Of a DNA stretch of 64,000 nt, positions 1-12,900 are shown one piece after another. Source of the DNA: Ciona savignyi (Eukaryota; Chordata; Ascidiacea; Phlebobranchia; Cionidae); contig CH002765.1 in assembly GCA_000149265.1 (NCBI GenBank), positions 1 to 64,000 of the forward strand. The letters run 5' to 3'. The translations under genes were made by a program, and so were the position numbers. Positions within the stretch are counted from its first letter, which is position 1, and the number at the start of each line of letters is the position of its first letter. A model generated the notes under the pieces. The model had not been told where the DNA came from, did no database searches, and was given only the letters and a program-made list of their open reading frames with translations.

Positions 1-301
1 CGTACCTTAGACTATATACAACTGGCGTCATGCTGAATAACGTACTAAGTAACTTGCTTCGCGAACGTAACTGTTTATTGAATGAGACGCAGAATACAAC
101 TAAAGTGAATCAAGAGTTATAGACTTCGAGTGTAAGATCAAGACAGTACAAATCGTGGCTACAATAATTATTTGTAGGCGATCTGTGGAAAGTGAATTCA
201 TAGACTTTCCGCTGCGCAGCTCGCCAGAGACCGTAAGACAGTCGGCTGAACAAGCTCAGCCAACTTCAAGCAATCAGCATTCAAAAAGCGCGAGCCCACA
301 T
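1..301 (+). mobile_element. 3' part of an LTR-like repeat, cut by the window edge
   Basis: This stretch is closely similar, in the same orientation, to 34,614-34,912, the distal part of the 629-bp LTR-like insertion at 34,284-34,912. It ends in CCCACA at about 301, as expected of a TG...CA repeat terminus, and abuts a SINE tail. Only the 3' part is inside the window. A short open frame at 155-373 is a chance reading of this repeat. Confidence 0.55.
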
Positions 302-372
302 CCCCTTGATTTTACCATTCACGGGGATAAACATGAATATCCTATCTTAACGTTGTATACCACCAACAGATA
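302..372 (+). repeat. SINE 3' tail fragment
   Basis: The sequence resembles the last 60-70 bases of the abundant SINE of this window, including the run CACGGGGATAAACATGAATA. It directly follows the LTR-like repeat, which probably landed in or beside the SINE. Confidence 0.5.
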
Positions 373-635
373 GCAACTTTTTCATTGATGAAAAAACGAT
401 TTTTTCTGGTGTGAATATCACTGTACCTGATAATGCAAAGCTGTAACACACAGCAGCATTCACATGGCAACAACCTAAGAACTTGAACTAAACAAGAAGC
501 TGGCCTTTCAATTCTTTATATTGGGTATAACGAATTTATTTGGAAAACAAAATTGGGCTTCTGTTATAATTTAGTCAACGAGAAGAAAATATCTTTGGTT
601 GTACTGCTCCGACTAAATGTGCATCAATTCCGCTG

Positions 636-805
636 ATTAGCCTAATGGGTTTGTGCGTCGCCTTTCAACCGAAGGATTGCAGATTCGAAAATGGTTTCTG
701 GCTACTCGGCTGTAGGCAAGGAATTTAACTGCTGGTGTCTGAAGCCAGCGGAATGATGGGTTCTACTAATTTAAAGGAACGTGTAGTGGGCGCGAGGTGC
801 AACAT
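636..805 (+). repeat. tRNA-derived SINE, 5' part, degenerate
   Basis: The tRNA-like head is recognisable from GTGCGTCGCCTTTCAACCG and the following B-box-like segment, then the body including TGATGGGTTCTACTAA. It lacks the middle of the body and the CCTAT tail. Confidence 0.55.
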
Positions 806-1142
806 GTACCAAACTTGAAAATGTGACCATTATTCTGTCTTGGTCGCAACATTAATTTAATGATAATGCCGTATGTTACCAAACTTTCGGGATAAATGGG
901 CTATTCTGTTCTAAACTACACACACAATGTTTTGTTATTTTATTCTGAAATTTCTAAAATGTTCCTTTAAATAAAAGTTTTTTTTGGAGTTCTGACTGGC
1001 TAATTTATTGTGAAGAGGTTGCCAACTTAGAAATGGAAAAGCTTGAAAGTTTAAATTAATTCTGTACCAGCCTACAATGGATGTGAGGTGATGTAAATTT
1101 AAATTCTGAACTTTAAATGTTAGGCGGGAAAACTATTTGCCT

Positions 1143-1330
1143 GGATAGGATAAAATATTCAGGTTTATTGACGTGAATGGGAAAAGCAAAGGGGTCAACA
1201 CACCGGCAATAGTCCGATCACATGCGCCGGTTATCGGGTTACCGGAGCTATTGCAGTGTGTTGTATATGATAGACACGTTCCTTCAATTTGGCAGACCAA
1301 ATAATCCGCTCGGTTTGGTCGGTTAAGTTT
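1143..1330 (-). repeat. tRNA-derived SINE, 3' two thirds
   Basis: Reverse-strand copy starting with the (CCTAT)-type tail at 1,143 and covering the tail and body; the tRNA-like head is missing. The open frame 1,133-1,357 on the minus strand is only a reading of this SINE. Confidence 0.65.
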
Positions 1331-2212
1331 TCTTCCCCCATGTCTTTCCCCCATCAACTATAGTTGCTATAGCATATTGCATAAGAGCCGCTTTTTAAAA
1401 GGCATGTTTGCGTGGATAAGTAGAACAGTTTCCAGAATTTTTATTTGTTCTTAAAATAATTTTTGCAATGATACTTTGACAGTGGCCATGAGATCCTACA
1501 AGCACACACAAATCCAATAAAAGGTGGAGTTTTGTTGCCACAGTCCTGACAGCACCTTTGCCTTCAGACACAAACACACACAAAATATCAAAGAAGATTG
1601 CTTTTTATTTTTCCTCATCTAGTAAAGCTTGTAATATAAACATAACCAACCAGTATTTATCCACTGTTATATTAATAGATTTTTCGGCTTCTAAGTATTG
1701 AAAGTAATATGTACATTTAAAGTTAGTTATTAATACACCATTAGCAATAGTAAGCGAATATTAACATAAAGTTTACTATAAATTAGCCTAAATACTTTTA
1801 CCAGATGGGTACGAATTTCCATGTAAAACCTTTACCATTAAGGTAACGGCCCCATTAACTGTGTTGAACTAATTTTGTTATAAAAACAGAGTTTTTTTTC
1901 TGTGGTAAGTCATTTGACTACTTATGGATAGAATGCCGCTAATATAGTAACAGCTCCTGGTATGTCGTAAATTGATCCCAGATTTTTGTTGCATGTTGCA
2001 GAGTTACAAGCCAACATATTTAGATCTAAAAAAACACAGTTTTTAAACAATACTTGCTTAATAGAAAGATTAAAAGTCCAATGCATCCGTAGTCTAGTTT
2101 GTAATTCGTTAATGTGAGGGAAACATTGTTAATGTTTAATCCAATAAACCGCAGGTTTTTAAGTCTTTTTTTTACCCAGGTTATCCATCTTTTCTTTTCT
2201 TTTAGTTTTTTT

Positions 2213-2325
2213 TACCGAGCCAAGTTTAGAACCCATGATGGGCTCGTCACAAGGACCGTTTTTTTGTATAAGAGTCGGTTTATGTATCGGTCGCGTTAAC
2301 CTTTTGGCCACACGGCTGTACTGGT
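2213..2325 (-). repeat. Second, rarer SINE-like repeat with tRNA-like B box
   Basis: The reverse strand contains a B-box-like segment within a sequence shared with 58,797-58,911 (both read ACCGAGCCAAGTTT on the plus strand, then a GTATCGGT segment). It is unrelated to the main SINE body. A tRNA-derived head is inferred from the B-box-like motif only. Confidence 0.4.
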
Positions 2326-2744
2326 TATCCATCTTATAAGTTCACTTTATTTATGAAACTACCTCATGCCCATTACCGGATAACTAAAGCTATTGCAGTG
2401 GTTTGAATGTGATAAGAGACATAGCTACAGTTTTTATTTAGATTTAAGTTGCTGAATAGCTGGATGGGTTAAAATCTGGTCACATGCTCGAAGAGCTTCG
2501 GCAGCTGGCACATAGGTGCGAGTTATCAGACAGTAATGAAGGATAAACTCTTTAATTCCCAATCAAACAGAATATAAAAGACACATTCATCCAAACCACT
2601 GAAGTCAGTTTGGCAAAACCATTGCTCTTGTGTGTTGTCTAAATTTGTTTTATTCATGAGTTATCTGGCAAGTATATCTACCATAATATAATGTCACAAA
2701 TGAACCTAATCGATTATTACACATGTTTGAAATGTTAAATAAGA

Positions 2745-3105
2745 TCAGATATTCATGTTTATCCATATGAATAGGGAAATTAAGGGGTTTAACACACGGT
2801 CAATCATCAGTTATATCGCTAAGGGGGTTAATACATGGGCAATTGTCAGAAAACTAAGGGGGTTAATATATGGGCAATCGTCAGATTACCTCACGCCTAC
2901 TGTTGGGTTACCGGATCTATTTAAAGTGTGTGGTGTATGATTCACACATTGGTTCAATTTAGTAGAATTAATCCGCTAGGTTCAGGCAAAAACTATTAAG
3001 TGCCTTGCCTGCGGACCAAACCAACTAGCTAGCGATCAGTTGGGAATCTGCAACGTTTTAGTTAAAATGGGTCGCAGCAAACCATCAGAATAACTGGTCA
3101 GACTA
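2745..3105 (-). repeat. tRNA-derived SINE, with a tail segment repeated internally
   Basis: Starts with a tail segment (tattcatgtttatcc on plus), runs through the body and reaches the head region near 3,100. The segment AAGGGGGTTAATA...GGGCAAT is present about three times (2,780-2,880), so the tail-proximal part is locally tandemly repeated. Confidence 0.55.
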
Positions 3106-3585
3106 AATTGTTATTTAATCTGTAAGATTCTTTTTGGTTGGTGCCATATTCTGAAAGTGCTTGTGATGCACATTAGAGATAGAGAAGCACAATGTGCCAC
3201 TGCTATTTACAATTTGTTGTTTTTTCTTTTATTGTTAGAACTACTAACACTTATAATGATATCCTTTGTTTGCACCTGGAATTCGTTAAATAAAAAACGA
3301 TTCAGCATAATCTGGAATTATCTAATGATACAGAGCATAATCAATATGGCTTCATTAAAAATGGCCGTTTTTAGAATAACATGGAAAAACAGTTAAGTTA
3401 TGAAAGCTAATGCAGTTTGTCGATTATTAAATAAAAATGTACTCACAAGCTTGATTTGTAGCGTAGTTTGCATGAGTGGGTCTTAACAGAGAAATGGTAA
3501 ATATTTCAGCTACCGAACCCCGGATTTCATTTACTGCAGTTTGTTGAGCAGCTGTAAAACACCTGCATTAGTAGCAGCCAAAGAT

Positions 3586-3591
3586 TTTATT
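3586..3591 (-). terminator. Candidate polyadenylation signal of the mosaic gene
   Basis: The minus strand reads AATAAA about 190 bases downstream of the stop codon at 3,783-3,785. It is the most suitably placed hexamer I see, but AT-rich DNA makes chance matches common. Confidence 0.3.
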
Positions 3592-3782
3592 TTTTTAATA
3601 TTTATCGATTTTATATCATAGCATTGGAGAAGAGTTGCAATGAATCATCTTACAAATAATAACAAGCAAAATAATATGTGGTTTGTTTTGTGGTAAACAT
3701 TTCAACAGAAGATTGGATAATTTTTCAAGAGAAGATTGGATAATTAGCAGAAAGTGTATGCTCAATCTTAAGTAAAAGAAAT

Positions 3783-3965
3783 TTACGAACTTCCAAGTGC
3801 ACCAGTGTACCCCGTTGCAACAGTTATATCTGGGAGAGCCAATATAAGCACATTGGTACTGGTTGACACATCTCCGTTTGCCGTCGTAAAGTAATGTGCA
3901 TTTGCACAATTTAGGTTGCTTGCTGGTGATGGAGTCCCACAATTTAATACAAACGTGTTCGTCCA
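3783..3965 (-). CDS. Mosaic gene exon 21 (terminal)
   Basis: Starts in phase 0 after TTTTTAG and encodes 60 residues plus TAA, containing [18 protein letters not shown] and ending GYTGALGSS. Two cysteines near the start, no membrane anchor. The longer open frame 3,616-4,050 on this strand is in another frame and runs through the splice site, so I reject it. Confidence 0.6.
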   Translation of the reverse strand, partial: WTNTFVLNCGTPSPASNLNCANAHYFTTANGDVSTSTNVLILALPDITVATGYTGALGSS

Positions 3966-6900
3966 CTAAAAATATTGAAAAAAATGGAAATATATCAATA
4001 TATTGGCAATCTGAATACAGTCGAGAGGTTGTAGGATCGAAACCAACCACTGGTTAGACAATTATGTCCTTGCGCAAAGTACTTAGCTTACATCTACCCA
4101 ACCCTGAGGATAAAAATCAATATATATATGTTATATGTTATACGAAATTGAATAAAAAGAAATTACATTTTAACAACTTTTTAATATTAAAATACTGCAA
4201 CAGTAAACAATAGCTGAGATATACAAAAACTTACATAGGTTAAAAGATTAGCATTGCTGTTCAACAATCGTATAGTTTTAGTAGCTGCAGTAGCACAAGA
4301 CCCTTGGTGTTGGTGCACTGCCAACTTTGTATTTGCTTGGTTTACTGATACCCAAGCGCTCTCAAACCTAATAAAAGTTTACATGATAGAATTAGAGACT
4401 CATAGTTAGATAGAACAAGTTAACCATGCTTTGACAGGAAAGAAAAATAAGAGCGGTTGAAAAAGTGGCATTGAACGAGTCAGTCAGGTTGAGGGATATT
4501 TTATCATTAACTATATTTTCTATCTGTAAGTATGATGTGCTCTATAATGACTGAATTTTCCCCTTTGAATGCCATAGTTTTAAAAAGCAAAATCGTCCAG
4601 CCGGTTGGTCACTAGCTAATCGGTTGTGTCCTTAGGCAAGGCATTTTACAGACATTGCCTGAAACCAGCAGATTAATTCTACCAAATTAAAGGAACGTTT
4701 CAATCATATACAACACACTGCAATAGCTCTGGTAACCCGACGCTGGGTGTGTGACAACCCCCTTGGTTTTCCCATTCACAGGGATAAAACATGAATATCC
4801 TATCCTAATCTAAAAACTAATTAAACAAAACTGCAGTCTATTCCTTATTTAAACAAATGTATAATCTTAAATCTAAATTTAAGCTCAATCAAATTGTATT
4901 CCATTATTTTAATCCATGCTCTAGTGTGTTAGCTAGGTGCTGTAACACTATAATTCTATTAAATACATTTTTAAAACAGTACAGTGTTTTGTATCCATTT
5001 TCATTCTAGTGTGTTTATCATTTAAAGCTAAACATCACACTATAATAACCCAGGTCACTGTTTTGTATAAACCAAGTGTATCTCCTAAAACCACAAGCTG
5101 ATCAAGTAAATCAGTGGACATCGCTTGAACTTAGTAGAAGTTTGAAGTAAAATAGAATATGGATTGAAATAAAATTGAAGAAATCTCTCAATAATATACA
5201 TAACACTACAATAGCTCTAGTAACTGAATAGTAGGCACAAAAGAATCTGACAAGTTCCTATGTGATGACACACCATGCATTTTCTCATACAAGTTGATAA
5301 AACATGAAACAAAATTCATTCAATTTAAAAAAATAATATTTACCCTTGAAGGAATACTTGTTGTTGATACAGAACTGGGAAATTGGCGGCAGTAAGTACA
5401 CCACCAGCACCAAAGGGTCTTACTACACTTAATGCTGTTGCCTTCTCGGCACATGTTGTTCCTACTTCCACATTGTCATTTGATTCAACCATATAAACGA
5501 TATCCAGATCTCTATTATCTGTAAAAATTGGGATTATAGTATCAAACTAGATAGTGTTAATCGCTTATTTCAGCCAGCACTATTTGTAAAACACATTTTG
5601 TATGCTATATGTTTTATGCAAATTTGTAAAACACATTTTGTATGCTATATGTTTATTTTTCTGCAAGCAAATTGATGGGTCCTTAGCATAAATTATACAT
5701 GATATATTTTTGTTGGTTATGTCTATTTCAGGATCATGTTGTTTGACATTCGTTTTTACCCGAATGTAAAAGTTTTGTTTCTGCAAGCATAAACTTGAAG
5801 CAATTTCGTGTCTCCGTTATAATTTTTTATTGAGTATAATTTCTGTTTCCCACAATTTTGACCATACTGTAAACGGGCCATGGAAAAAATTCTCATGAGC
5901 CATAATGCTTCCTGTCATGCGATGTGTGATTGTTTCGTGACGTTTAATATAGAGTGGTTAAAGCTTAGCTACCAGAACGAACGGAACACATTGACTGAGC
6001 AGAAAATAAGAGTTATTAATCTGAATACACAGCGTTCGTAAGTCCTGGCAGGATTGTCAGAATTAGTTTAACTACGTGTTTTACTGTATCTGAATTTAAT
6101 CAAGAACAAAGTTTGGATTGCAAGAGCCATAAATGTCTACAGTTAGCAGCTGAAGAACAAAACTAATGCTAAACCTTGCAAACTAAGGAGTCCCTAAGTA
6201 TTCAAACCAAAAGTTGTCTATGTGCAAATGAAGAACTATACTAAAATTCAGACGTAAGCACATCTGCCATTTTAGCTAACATTTTAAAATCTCTTAATGT
6301 AATTTTCCATTGATCTAAACCTAAACACCTCTTGCCTTCTCCTGAAAAAAATGTTCAACAAAAATTGAGAAAACGAGGGTGTTCTTTTTAATTCATGATT
6401 CTCATGCTGCACGGTTAATTATTATATGCTAACCCTTATGACTTTCAATTCGATTGAACTATTCCTTATATGTATATAAAATGTTTTGTAGACTAATTGC
6501 TTATTTTAGTGGAATTGTGTTTCTGGGGTTTTAAAGTCAGTTGGTAAAAATAGGTATAGGGTTTTAAATATCTCTTTTGATGCTTTTAAAATTTTGTTTC
6601 GTATTGGTGTAAAAAGTTAGGGTATTCATATACACGCTAATAATAATGGATTATATTTATGTCTAAGTTTTATATTTTTTTCAGGTGAAGGGTTTATGGA
6701 GTAAACTGGGTTATTTTATTTCTCTATATAGTGATCGAAGAAATGCATAATGATTTAGTGTTATCTTACAATTCGTGCTGTTTTAATAAATTATGTCCTT
6801 GTACTAAATTTATTTCAACATAGCATACCTGTCATAATCATGAATCCACAAAAATTTAAATTTTAAGACCATTTCACAAAGTAGTTTTTGCGAAATCTGG

Positions 6901-9900
6901 ACATAGTTTTAAATATATTAAATTACTGCATCACATTTTTAAAATATTAAAAGTTTCCATTCAAAAACTTGTTTTACCTTTTTGGGGAGTTGTGATGGTG
7001 GGTTGCAAAATTCCTCTAGTGTAGTGCGGAGTCATTGCTGTTCCAGAAGCATAATTACAAGTTAGTGTTAACGCGCTTAACAGTGTATACCCAGTAGCAC
7101 AGGCATAAACAAATGTAAAGCCTATTGTGTAAGGGCCTGCTGACAGGGCTGCTCCATAAGATATGGTATGAAAAAATATGACAATTTTGTTTCTTCAAAT
7201 AGCTTAATGGGTACGAAGGTGTTTTGTTCGTTGTCAATCAGTTAGTATGTCTCAATGAATATTTTGATCAGTTACAGCCAGAAGTTATTAAATCTAAACC
7301 AGCAACTAGCTTAGGTTAGGATAGGATAGGATGTTCATGTTTATCCCCATGAGTAGGAAAGTCAAGGTGGTTAACACATGATCGTCAGATCACTCTGTGA
7401 CAACCGTCGGGTTACTGGAGCTTTTGCAGTGTGCTATATATGATGTGTTATATATGATCCTTTAATTTGGCAGAACTCAAATAATCCGCTTTGGTTCAGG
7501 CAATGTCCGTTCATGTGCCTTGCCCAAAGACACAACCAACTAGCAGGCGACCAATTTAAACCTGCAACCTGAATGGGGTCGCACATAAACCACCAGACTA
7601 ATCGCCCGGATCTTACTTAGTTGTGCATGGTAAAGCAAAACAGCATTCTGATCATCCTGAACTCAGTGAACTAATGGGTCGAAATAAAGCAGAAGCAAAT
7701 CTTAATTTTGGCCGAATAGCTTTGCAATTGCGTGTATTATAACACAATTTTTGTTTTATGTGCCATGGATTCAAACAAATAGATCTAAAAATCAGAGACA
7801 TATTGAACACAATAGATTGATTTCACACAAACTTCGGCAAGTATTGTTCTAACATGTTTTACATAATGGATAGCTATTATCTTATCGGATTACATTTGAA
7901 ACTCTACTTAATTCCTTTCTCAGTTTAATAATTTTTTTAAAACTTTTAGTGCAGTTGTTGACATGAACAGTGAACACGTTAGATTTTACACCATAAAGAA
8001 GTGGAGCTTTATAAGGTTGTGACATTAATTTTCCTAATTTATACATTTTCCTCTCCATAAGTTTATCTTAACCCAAATGCAGATATATCTACAGTGAATG
8101 TTCCGGCCCGGTAGTCTGGTGGTTTAGTGCAACGCGTTTTAACCAAACGGTTGCAGGTACGAAACTGCTTGTTAGTTGTGTCCTTGGGCAAGGCACTTAA
8201 CGGACATTGCCTGAACCTAGTGGATTAATGGGTTTTACCAAATTGAATAAACAAGTGAATTATACACAACACAGTGCAATAGCTCTGGTAACCTGACAAT
8301 GGGGATGAGGTGATCTGACAATTGCACCATCTATTAAAAAATGTTTTTGAATGCACTGGACTAACTTTCAACTTGCTTTAAGAGTAACAAAATTTTCTTT
8401 TAAAAACAATTTATGTTGGTCTTACTTGTTATACATAAGGGTGCACTTGTTGGGGTCCAATTTGGGGGTGTGGTACATCTCAAAACATCACTTCCCGGTA
8501 CGGAAGGCGAAGACCCAGTAGTACATGTGTATTGGACCGAAGCAGAGGCAAAATATGGGCCTGAGCTTGGGGCAAAGGTACCTGTGCCATTGTTGATAGC
8601 TGGTGGGTTCGGGCATACTAAAAGAAGTGTTCAATATCAAGTTATACAGGTCAGCCCTAATTTAGAGAATTAAGGTACATGTATTTTTACTATAAGTATT
8701 AAAATCAAGTTAAATTATGCGGTTTAAAGACTAAAGGTAAACTCAAACTTGGTTCTTGACTTCCTATGCCCAAATTATAGCTTAGAAAAGAGAAATTAAA
8801 ATATCAATGCGTATGTCAAAAATAAAACATTGTAATTTTCATGGAGTTTCGAATGTTATATAGTTTAGTTCCAACTGGTTAAGATGATGAAAATTCATAT
8901 TCTGGCTTAGTTTTCCACTTAGTCTATTTTATAACTTTATGCTTTTCCTAAATAAAACCGTTTTAATGATTACCTTCCACCGTAAGTATTAAAGGGCATT
9001 AATCACAAAACAATTCACAGATATAAATTAAAAGGGATAAAAAAAGGTAAACCTGGATCGCAAGTAGGAGTGTTTGCCATAAGAGGCAGGGTCCATTGAC
9101 CGTTGTTTTGGCATGTATTGGTGGCAGTTCCTTGTAGTGCTGTCCCGGATGCAAGACAGCCATAGGTTATAAGTTTTCCCTCAACATTTTTTCCACTTAT
9201 TGGATCTGTGGTTACCGTTGAAGTGACAGCCAAATTAGTTGAAGGTGGGGCGCCGCACTCTGTGTTAAATTTCTAATAAAGATTTCTGGTTTGTTTAAAT
9301 AAAAATTAAATTTCTGATTTGATTGATAACAATTTTTGACATGTTTAAATAAACAAAATAAGCTATCTAAAACAATGAGAAGGCATCTGCAAACTTTATG
9401 AGTTTCTTACTCAATCTTTAACCTGACCACAACATTGTTTCTTATGCAGATGTTACCCAGTCTTTTATAAATGATTTGTTTCAAATTTACCTGGCGGCAT
9501 AAGAGCAACCGGTTCAGTTTTTTGATGATTCATTATGAGATCCGATTGGAATTTCATGTTTATTATTGATTTCATAATTATATGCACTATGGAGCAACTT
9601 AGGCTGTGGGCACTAGAACTGTTGACATGAAAACGGATCAATGATTAAGTCGCATAGTACTCACTTAGGTTACCTTATGTGGCGTACGTTATAGCCATTA
9701 AAACAACAGCATAAAATAATCAATGCATAAATAACTTTTAAGACATCGAATGCCGGTAAGATGTAACCAATTGAGATTGGCTTGGCACATATTTATCGGC
9801 TTGGCATGTATACATAGGCGTAAAGTTCTCCATATTAAGGCCGTGCAGGAATTCTAAACCCGTTCGCATGTTTTTTTAAATCGTTAGGCCGTGGGACGCA

Positions 9901-12900
9901 CGGCCGTACTTTATGCCACTGCATGTATAGTTAAGATTGGCTCGAACACAATTAGCATAAATGTCAATGGCGATGGTTTATTAATATACCTTACCTTTAA
10001 GGCAAGTAGGTCCGGTAGTTTGAGACCAAGTAAGAGCGGCTTGACACATATTGGATGCAATCGACGGTAAGTAAGTCGCAATGCAACTGTATGTCACTGT
10101 GTCAGTTGGATTCCATACAGTCCCAGTGATTGGGTTCCCATTGGCTCCAACAATTTGGGGAACGTTGATGCAAACTGTAGAAAATGTGAAAAAGCAACAT
10201 TTAAGAGCGAGTATCATTCAGCAATCACCATGTATTCCATTACTTATAGGGTGGGCTATTAGGACATATGCTTATAGGAAATGTTAAAAAGTGACATATC
10301 AGCACACATAGTGAGAAAAGTGACATATCAGAACCCGTGAGTCAATGTTATTTTTTGGGGTTTCATTTTAAAGATAAACAATTTGGGAATGCTGAAACAA
10401 ACTGCTAAGATTTAAATAGCATAGAGTAGAAGCACTCTAAAGAAGTATTAGTCTAGTAGATTTTGATTTGAGGAGCTACTATTATTTTTACCTGCTAAAC
10501 ATTGAGGAGCTACAGTAGACCAGCCAGAAGCGGTGCATCTATTTTTATTTGACCCCACCAAGTGTCGGTGGGCTTGTGCAGGTGTAAGTAGCTTCTTTTC
10601 CAACTGGAAAAGTTGTCCCTGCGGTGACAGTTCCTGTGCCAACAGTGATGGGTGGTGGTGTCGTACAACCTACAAATAAGTTTGGTTTATTTTTTGTTTT
10701 CACAAGTGAAAACCATTAATTACCTGGGTTACACACAGTTGGCCCCTGGGGGAAACTCCACATTGGACCAGCCACACAATTGATGGTGGCCGACCCTTGG
10801 AGAGTAAATCCAGAGTTGCAGGTGTAAGTGGCACTGCCGCCGACGGCTACATTGGGAGTTGTCACTACATCAGGCGTGAATATACCGCCAGTAACTGATG
10901 GAACTTGAGGACAGACTGTCATACAGTAGATACATATTGTTATACATTAGATAAGTATGGGTAACCATCACATTAGTATGGGTGAACATTACATTAGTAT
11001 GGGTGAACATTACATTAGTATGGGTAAACATTACATTTGTATGGGTGAACATTACATTAGTATGGGTGAACATTACATTAATTAGTATGGGTGAACATTA
11101 CATTTGTATGGGTGAACATTACATTAGTATGGGTTGAACATTACATTTGTATGGGTGAACATTACATTTGTATGGGTGAACATTACATTAGTATGGGTGA
11201 ACATTACATTTGTATGGGTGAACATTACATTTGTATGGGTAAACATTACATTAGTATGGGTTGGTCTACAGTAGCCCTTGCATCAGAAATTTAGGCCATA
11301 AAAGGCCTGTTAATAAGGGATCGTACACGAAATTTGCCATCGTTCCAGTCGGCCAGTCTGTGTGGTTATGTAAGTAAGTGATCGTAAATTACATTAGTAT
11401 GAGTCGGGTCCACGGAATTGGGAATTAAGACCATAAAAGGCCCATTTGTCCAAAACTATATTGCTATAAAAGTGTAGCTTTTCATACATATCCACTGCTA
11501 AACATCAACCCCTTTAATTAACTGGGTTTGGGGGCATCTGCTAAATGCAATGCTTAAGGAGACGATAGACTAGCTAGCAACCACTTAAACTGGTAAAATT
11601 AAGACAAAAAATCAAGAAATTGTTAAATTTTTAAGAAATATCAATTTATTGAATTCTGACAAAGTACAAACATTCCAACCATTAAAGCAGGTATAAAAAG
11701 CATGGATTTCCTTTAAAAAACTATTGGTAATCTTGTATCTACTTAATTTAAATAAAAAATATGAAAAATTAAGCCTTAAACAAAGAAACTCTTAATGCAA
11801 TTTTACCTAGAAACCCTTATTTAATTTTAATGCTATGTCATACCTGTAGTGCTGCATGTTGGCTGTGTGGTGGGTAGCCATGTGTTGCTTGTCTGGCAAG
11901 AAGCTTGGGCGTTGCCAACCAGAGTGAAGCCATTGGCACAGGCGTAGGTGATTGTCGTTCCTGCCGCATAACTTGCCGTGTTCGGGGTGAATATAGCGTT
12001 GGTAACTGAAGGTGGGGGGCCACAGACTGCAAGATAAAATAGGGTTTAAATAATATAGACCTAAACATTGTCATGCATTGTGTTATTGGAAAGACAACAA
12101 TTTGAAAAGAGGGCCACAGAATGAAAGATAAAATAAGGTTTAAATAATATAGACCCAAACTTTGTTGTGAATTGTGTCATTGGAAAGACAACAATTTAAA
12201 AAGAAAATAACAACCTTACAGTGGATATGAAATATGTCACTGAGATCAGTAACTTTGCAGTTTTTACTTTAATATCTTCAGTGCGAAATTCATTTAGTAG
12301 GCCTACATAATGTGCATGCAGAAAAAAATTGTTAGCTTTATAATGCGCCCGGACATCTTGCATTTGGGCTATTATTTTATTTTTATATTTTGTTTCCTTA
12401 CTCCATTTACCTAAAATCAGTTGATTGTTGTAATTTTAAACTTTACTTATCAGCACATGTTAAACCTTATTTACCAGCACATTTTAAACTTTAGTTACCA
12501 GCACATTTTAAACTTTAGTTACCAGCACATTTTAAACTTTAGTTACCAGCACATTTTAAACTTTACTTACGGCACATTTTAAACTTTACTTACGGTACAT
12601 TTTAAACTTTATTTACGGAACATTTTAAACTTTACTTACAGCACAATTTAAACTTTAGTTACCAGCACATTTTAAACTTTACTTACGGCACATTTTAAAC
12701 TTTACTTACGGTACATTTTAAACTTTACTTACAGCACATTTTAAACTTTACTTACCGGCACAAATTGGTGAAAGGCCACTCCATATTCCAGTTGCCAAAC
12801 AGTGATTGGTTGTGGGTCCAACTACTTTTAATGCATGCGGACAGGAGTAAGTGATCATCTGGCCCACCGTGTACGAGGTCAATACCGGAGTATGACTAAC

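Larger units (their letters stand above)
373..3585. other. Intergenic DNA with SINE fragments, no gene seen
   Basis: Apart from the SINE pieces listed separately, I find no convincing exon, RNA gene or tandem repeat. The short open frames at 1,133-1,583, 2,114-2,299, 2,755-2,940 and 3,157-3,396 are low-complexity or SINE-derived. This is downstream of the minus-strand mosaic gene that ends at 3,783. Confidence 0.5.

Noticed and set aside
2330-2440. Further SINE copy
   Set aside because: A short match (ATTACCGGATAACTAAAGCT region) is present but too degraded to delimit.
3616-4050. 144-residue minus-strand open frame
   Set aside because: It overlaps the last mosaic exon in a different frame and reads through its acceptor; the other frame fits the gene's phase and ends at a proper stop.
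10870-11294. Open frames with MFTHTNV or ICMGEHY repeats on both strands
   Set aside because: They are readings of a 21-bp minisatellite in an intron; no start context, splice sites or family.
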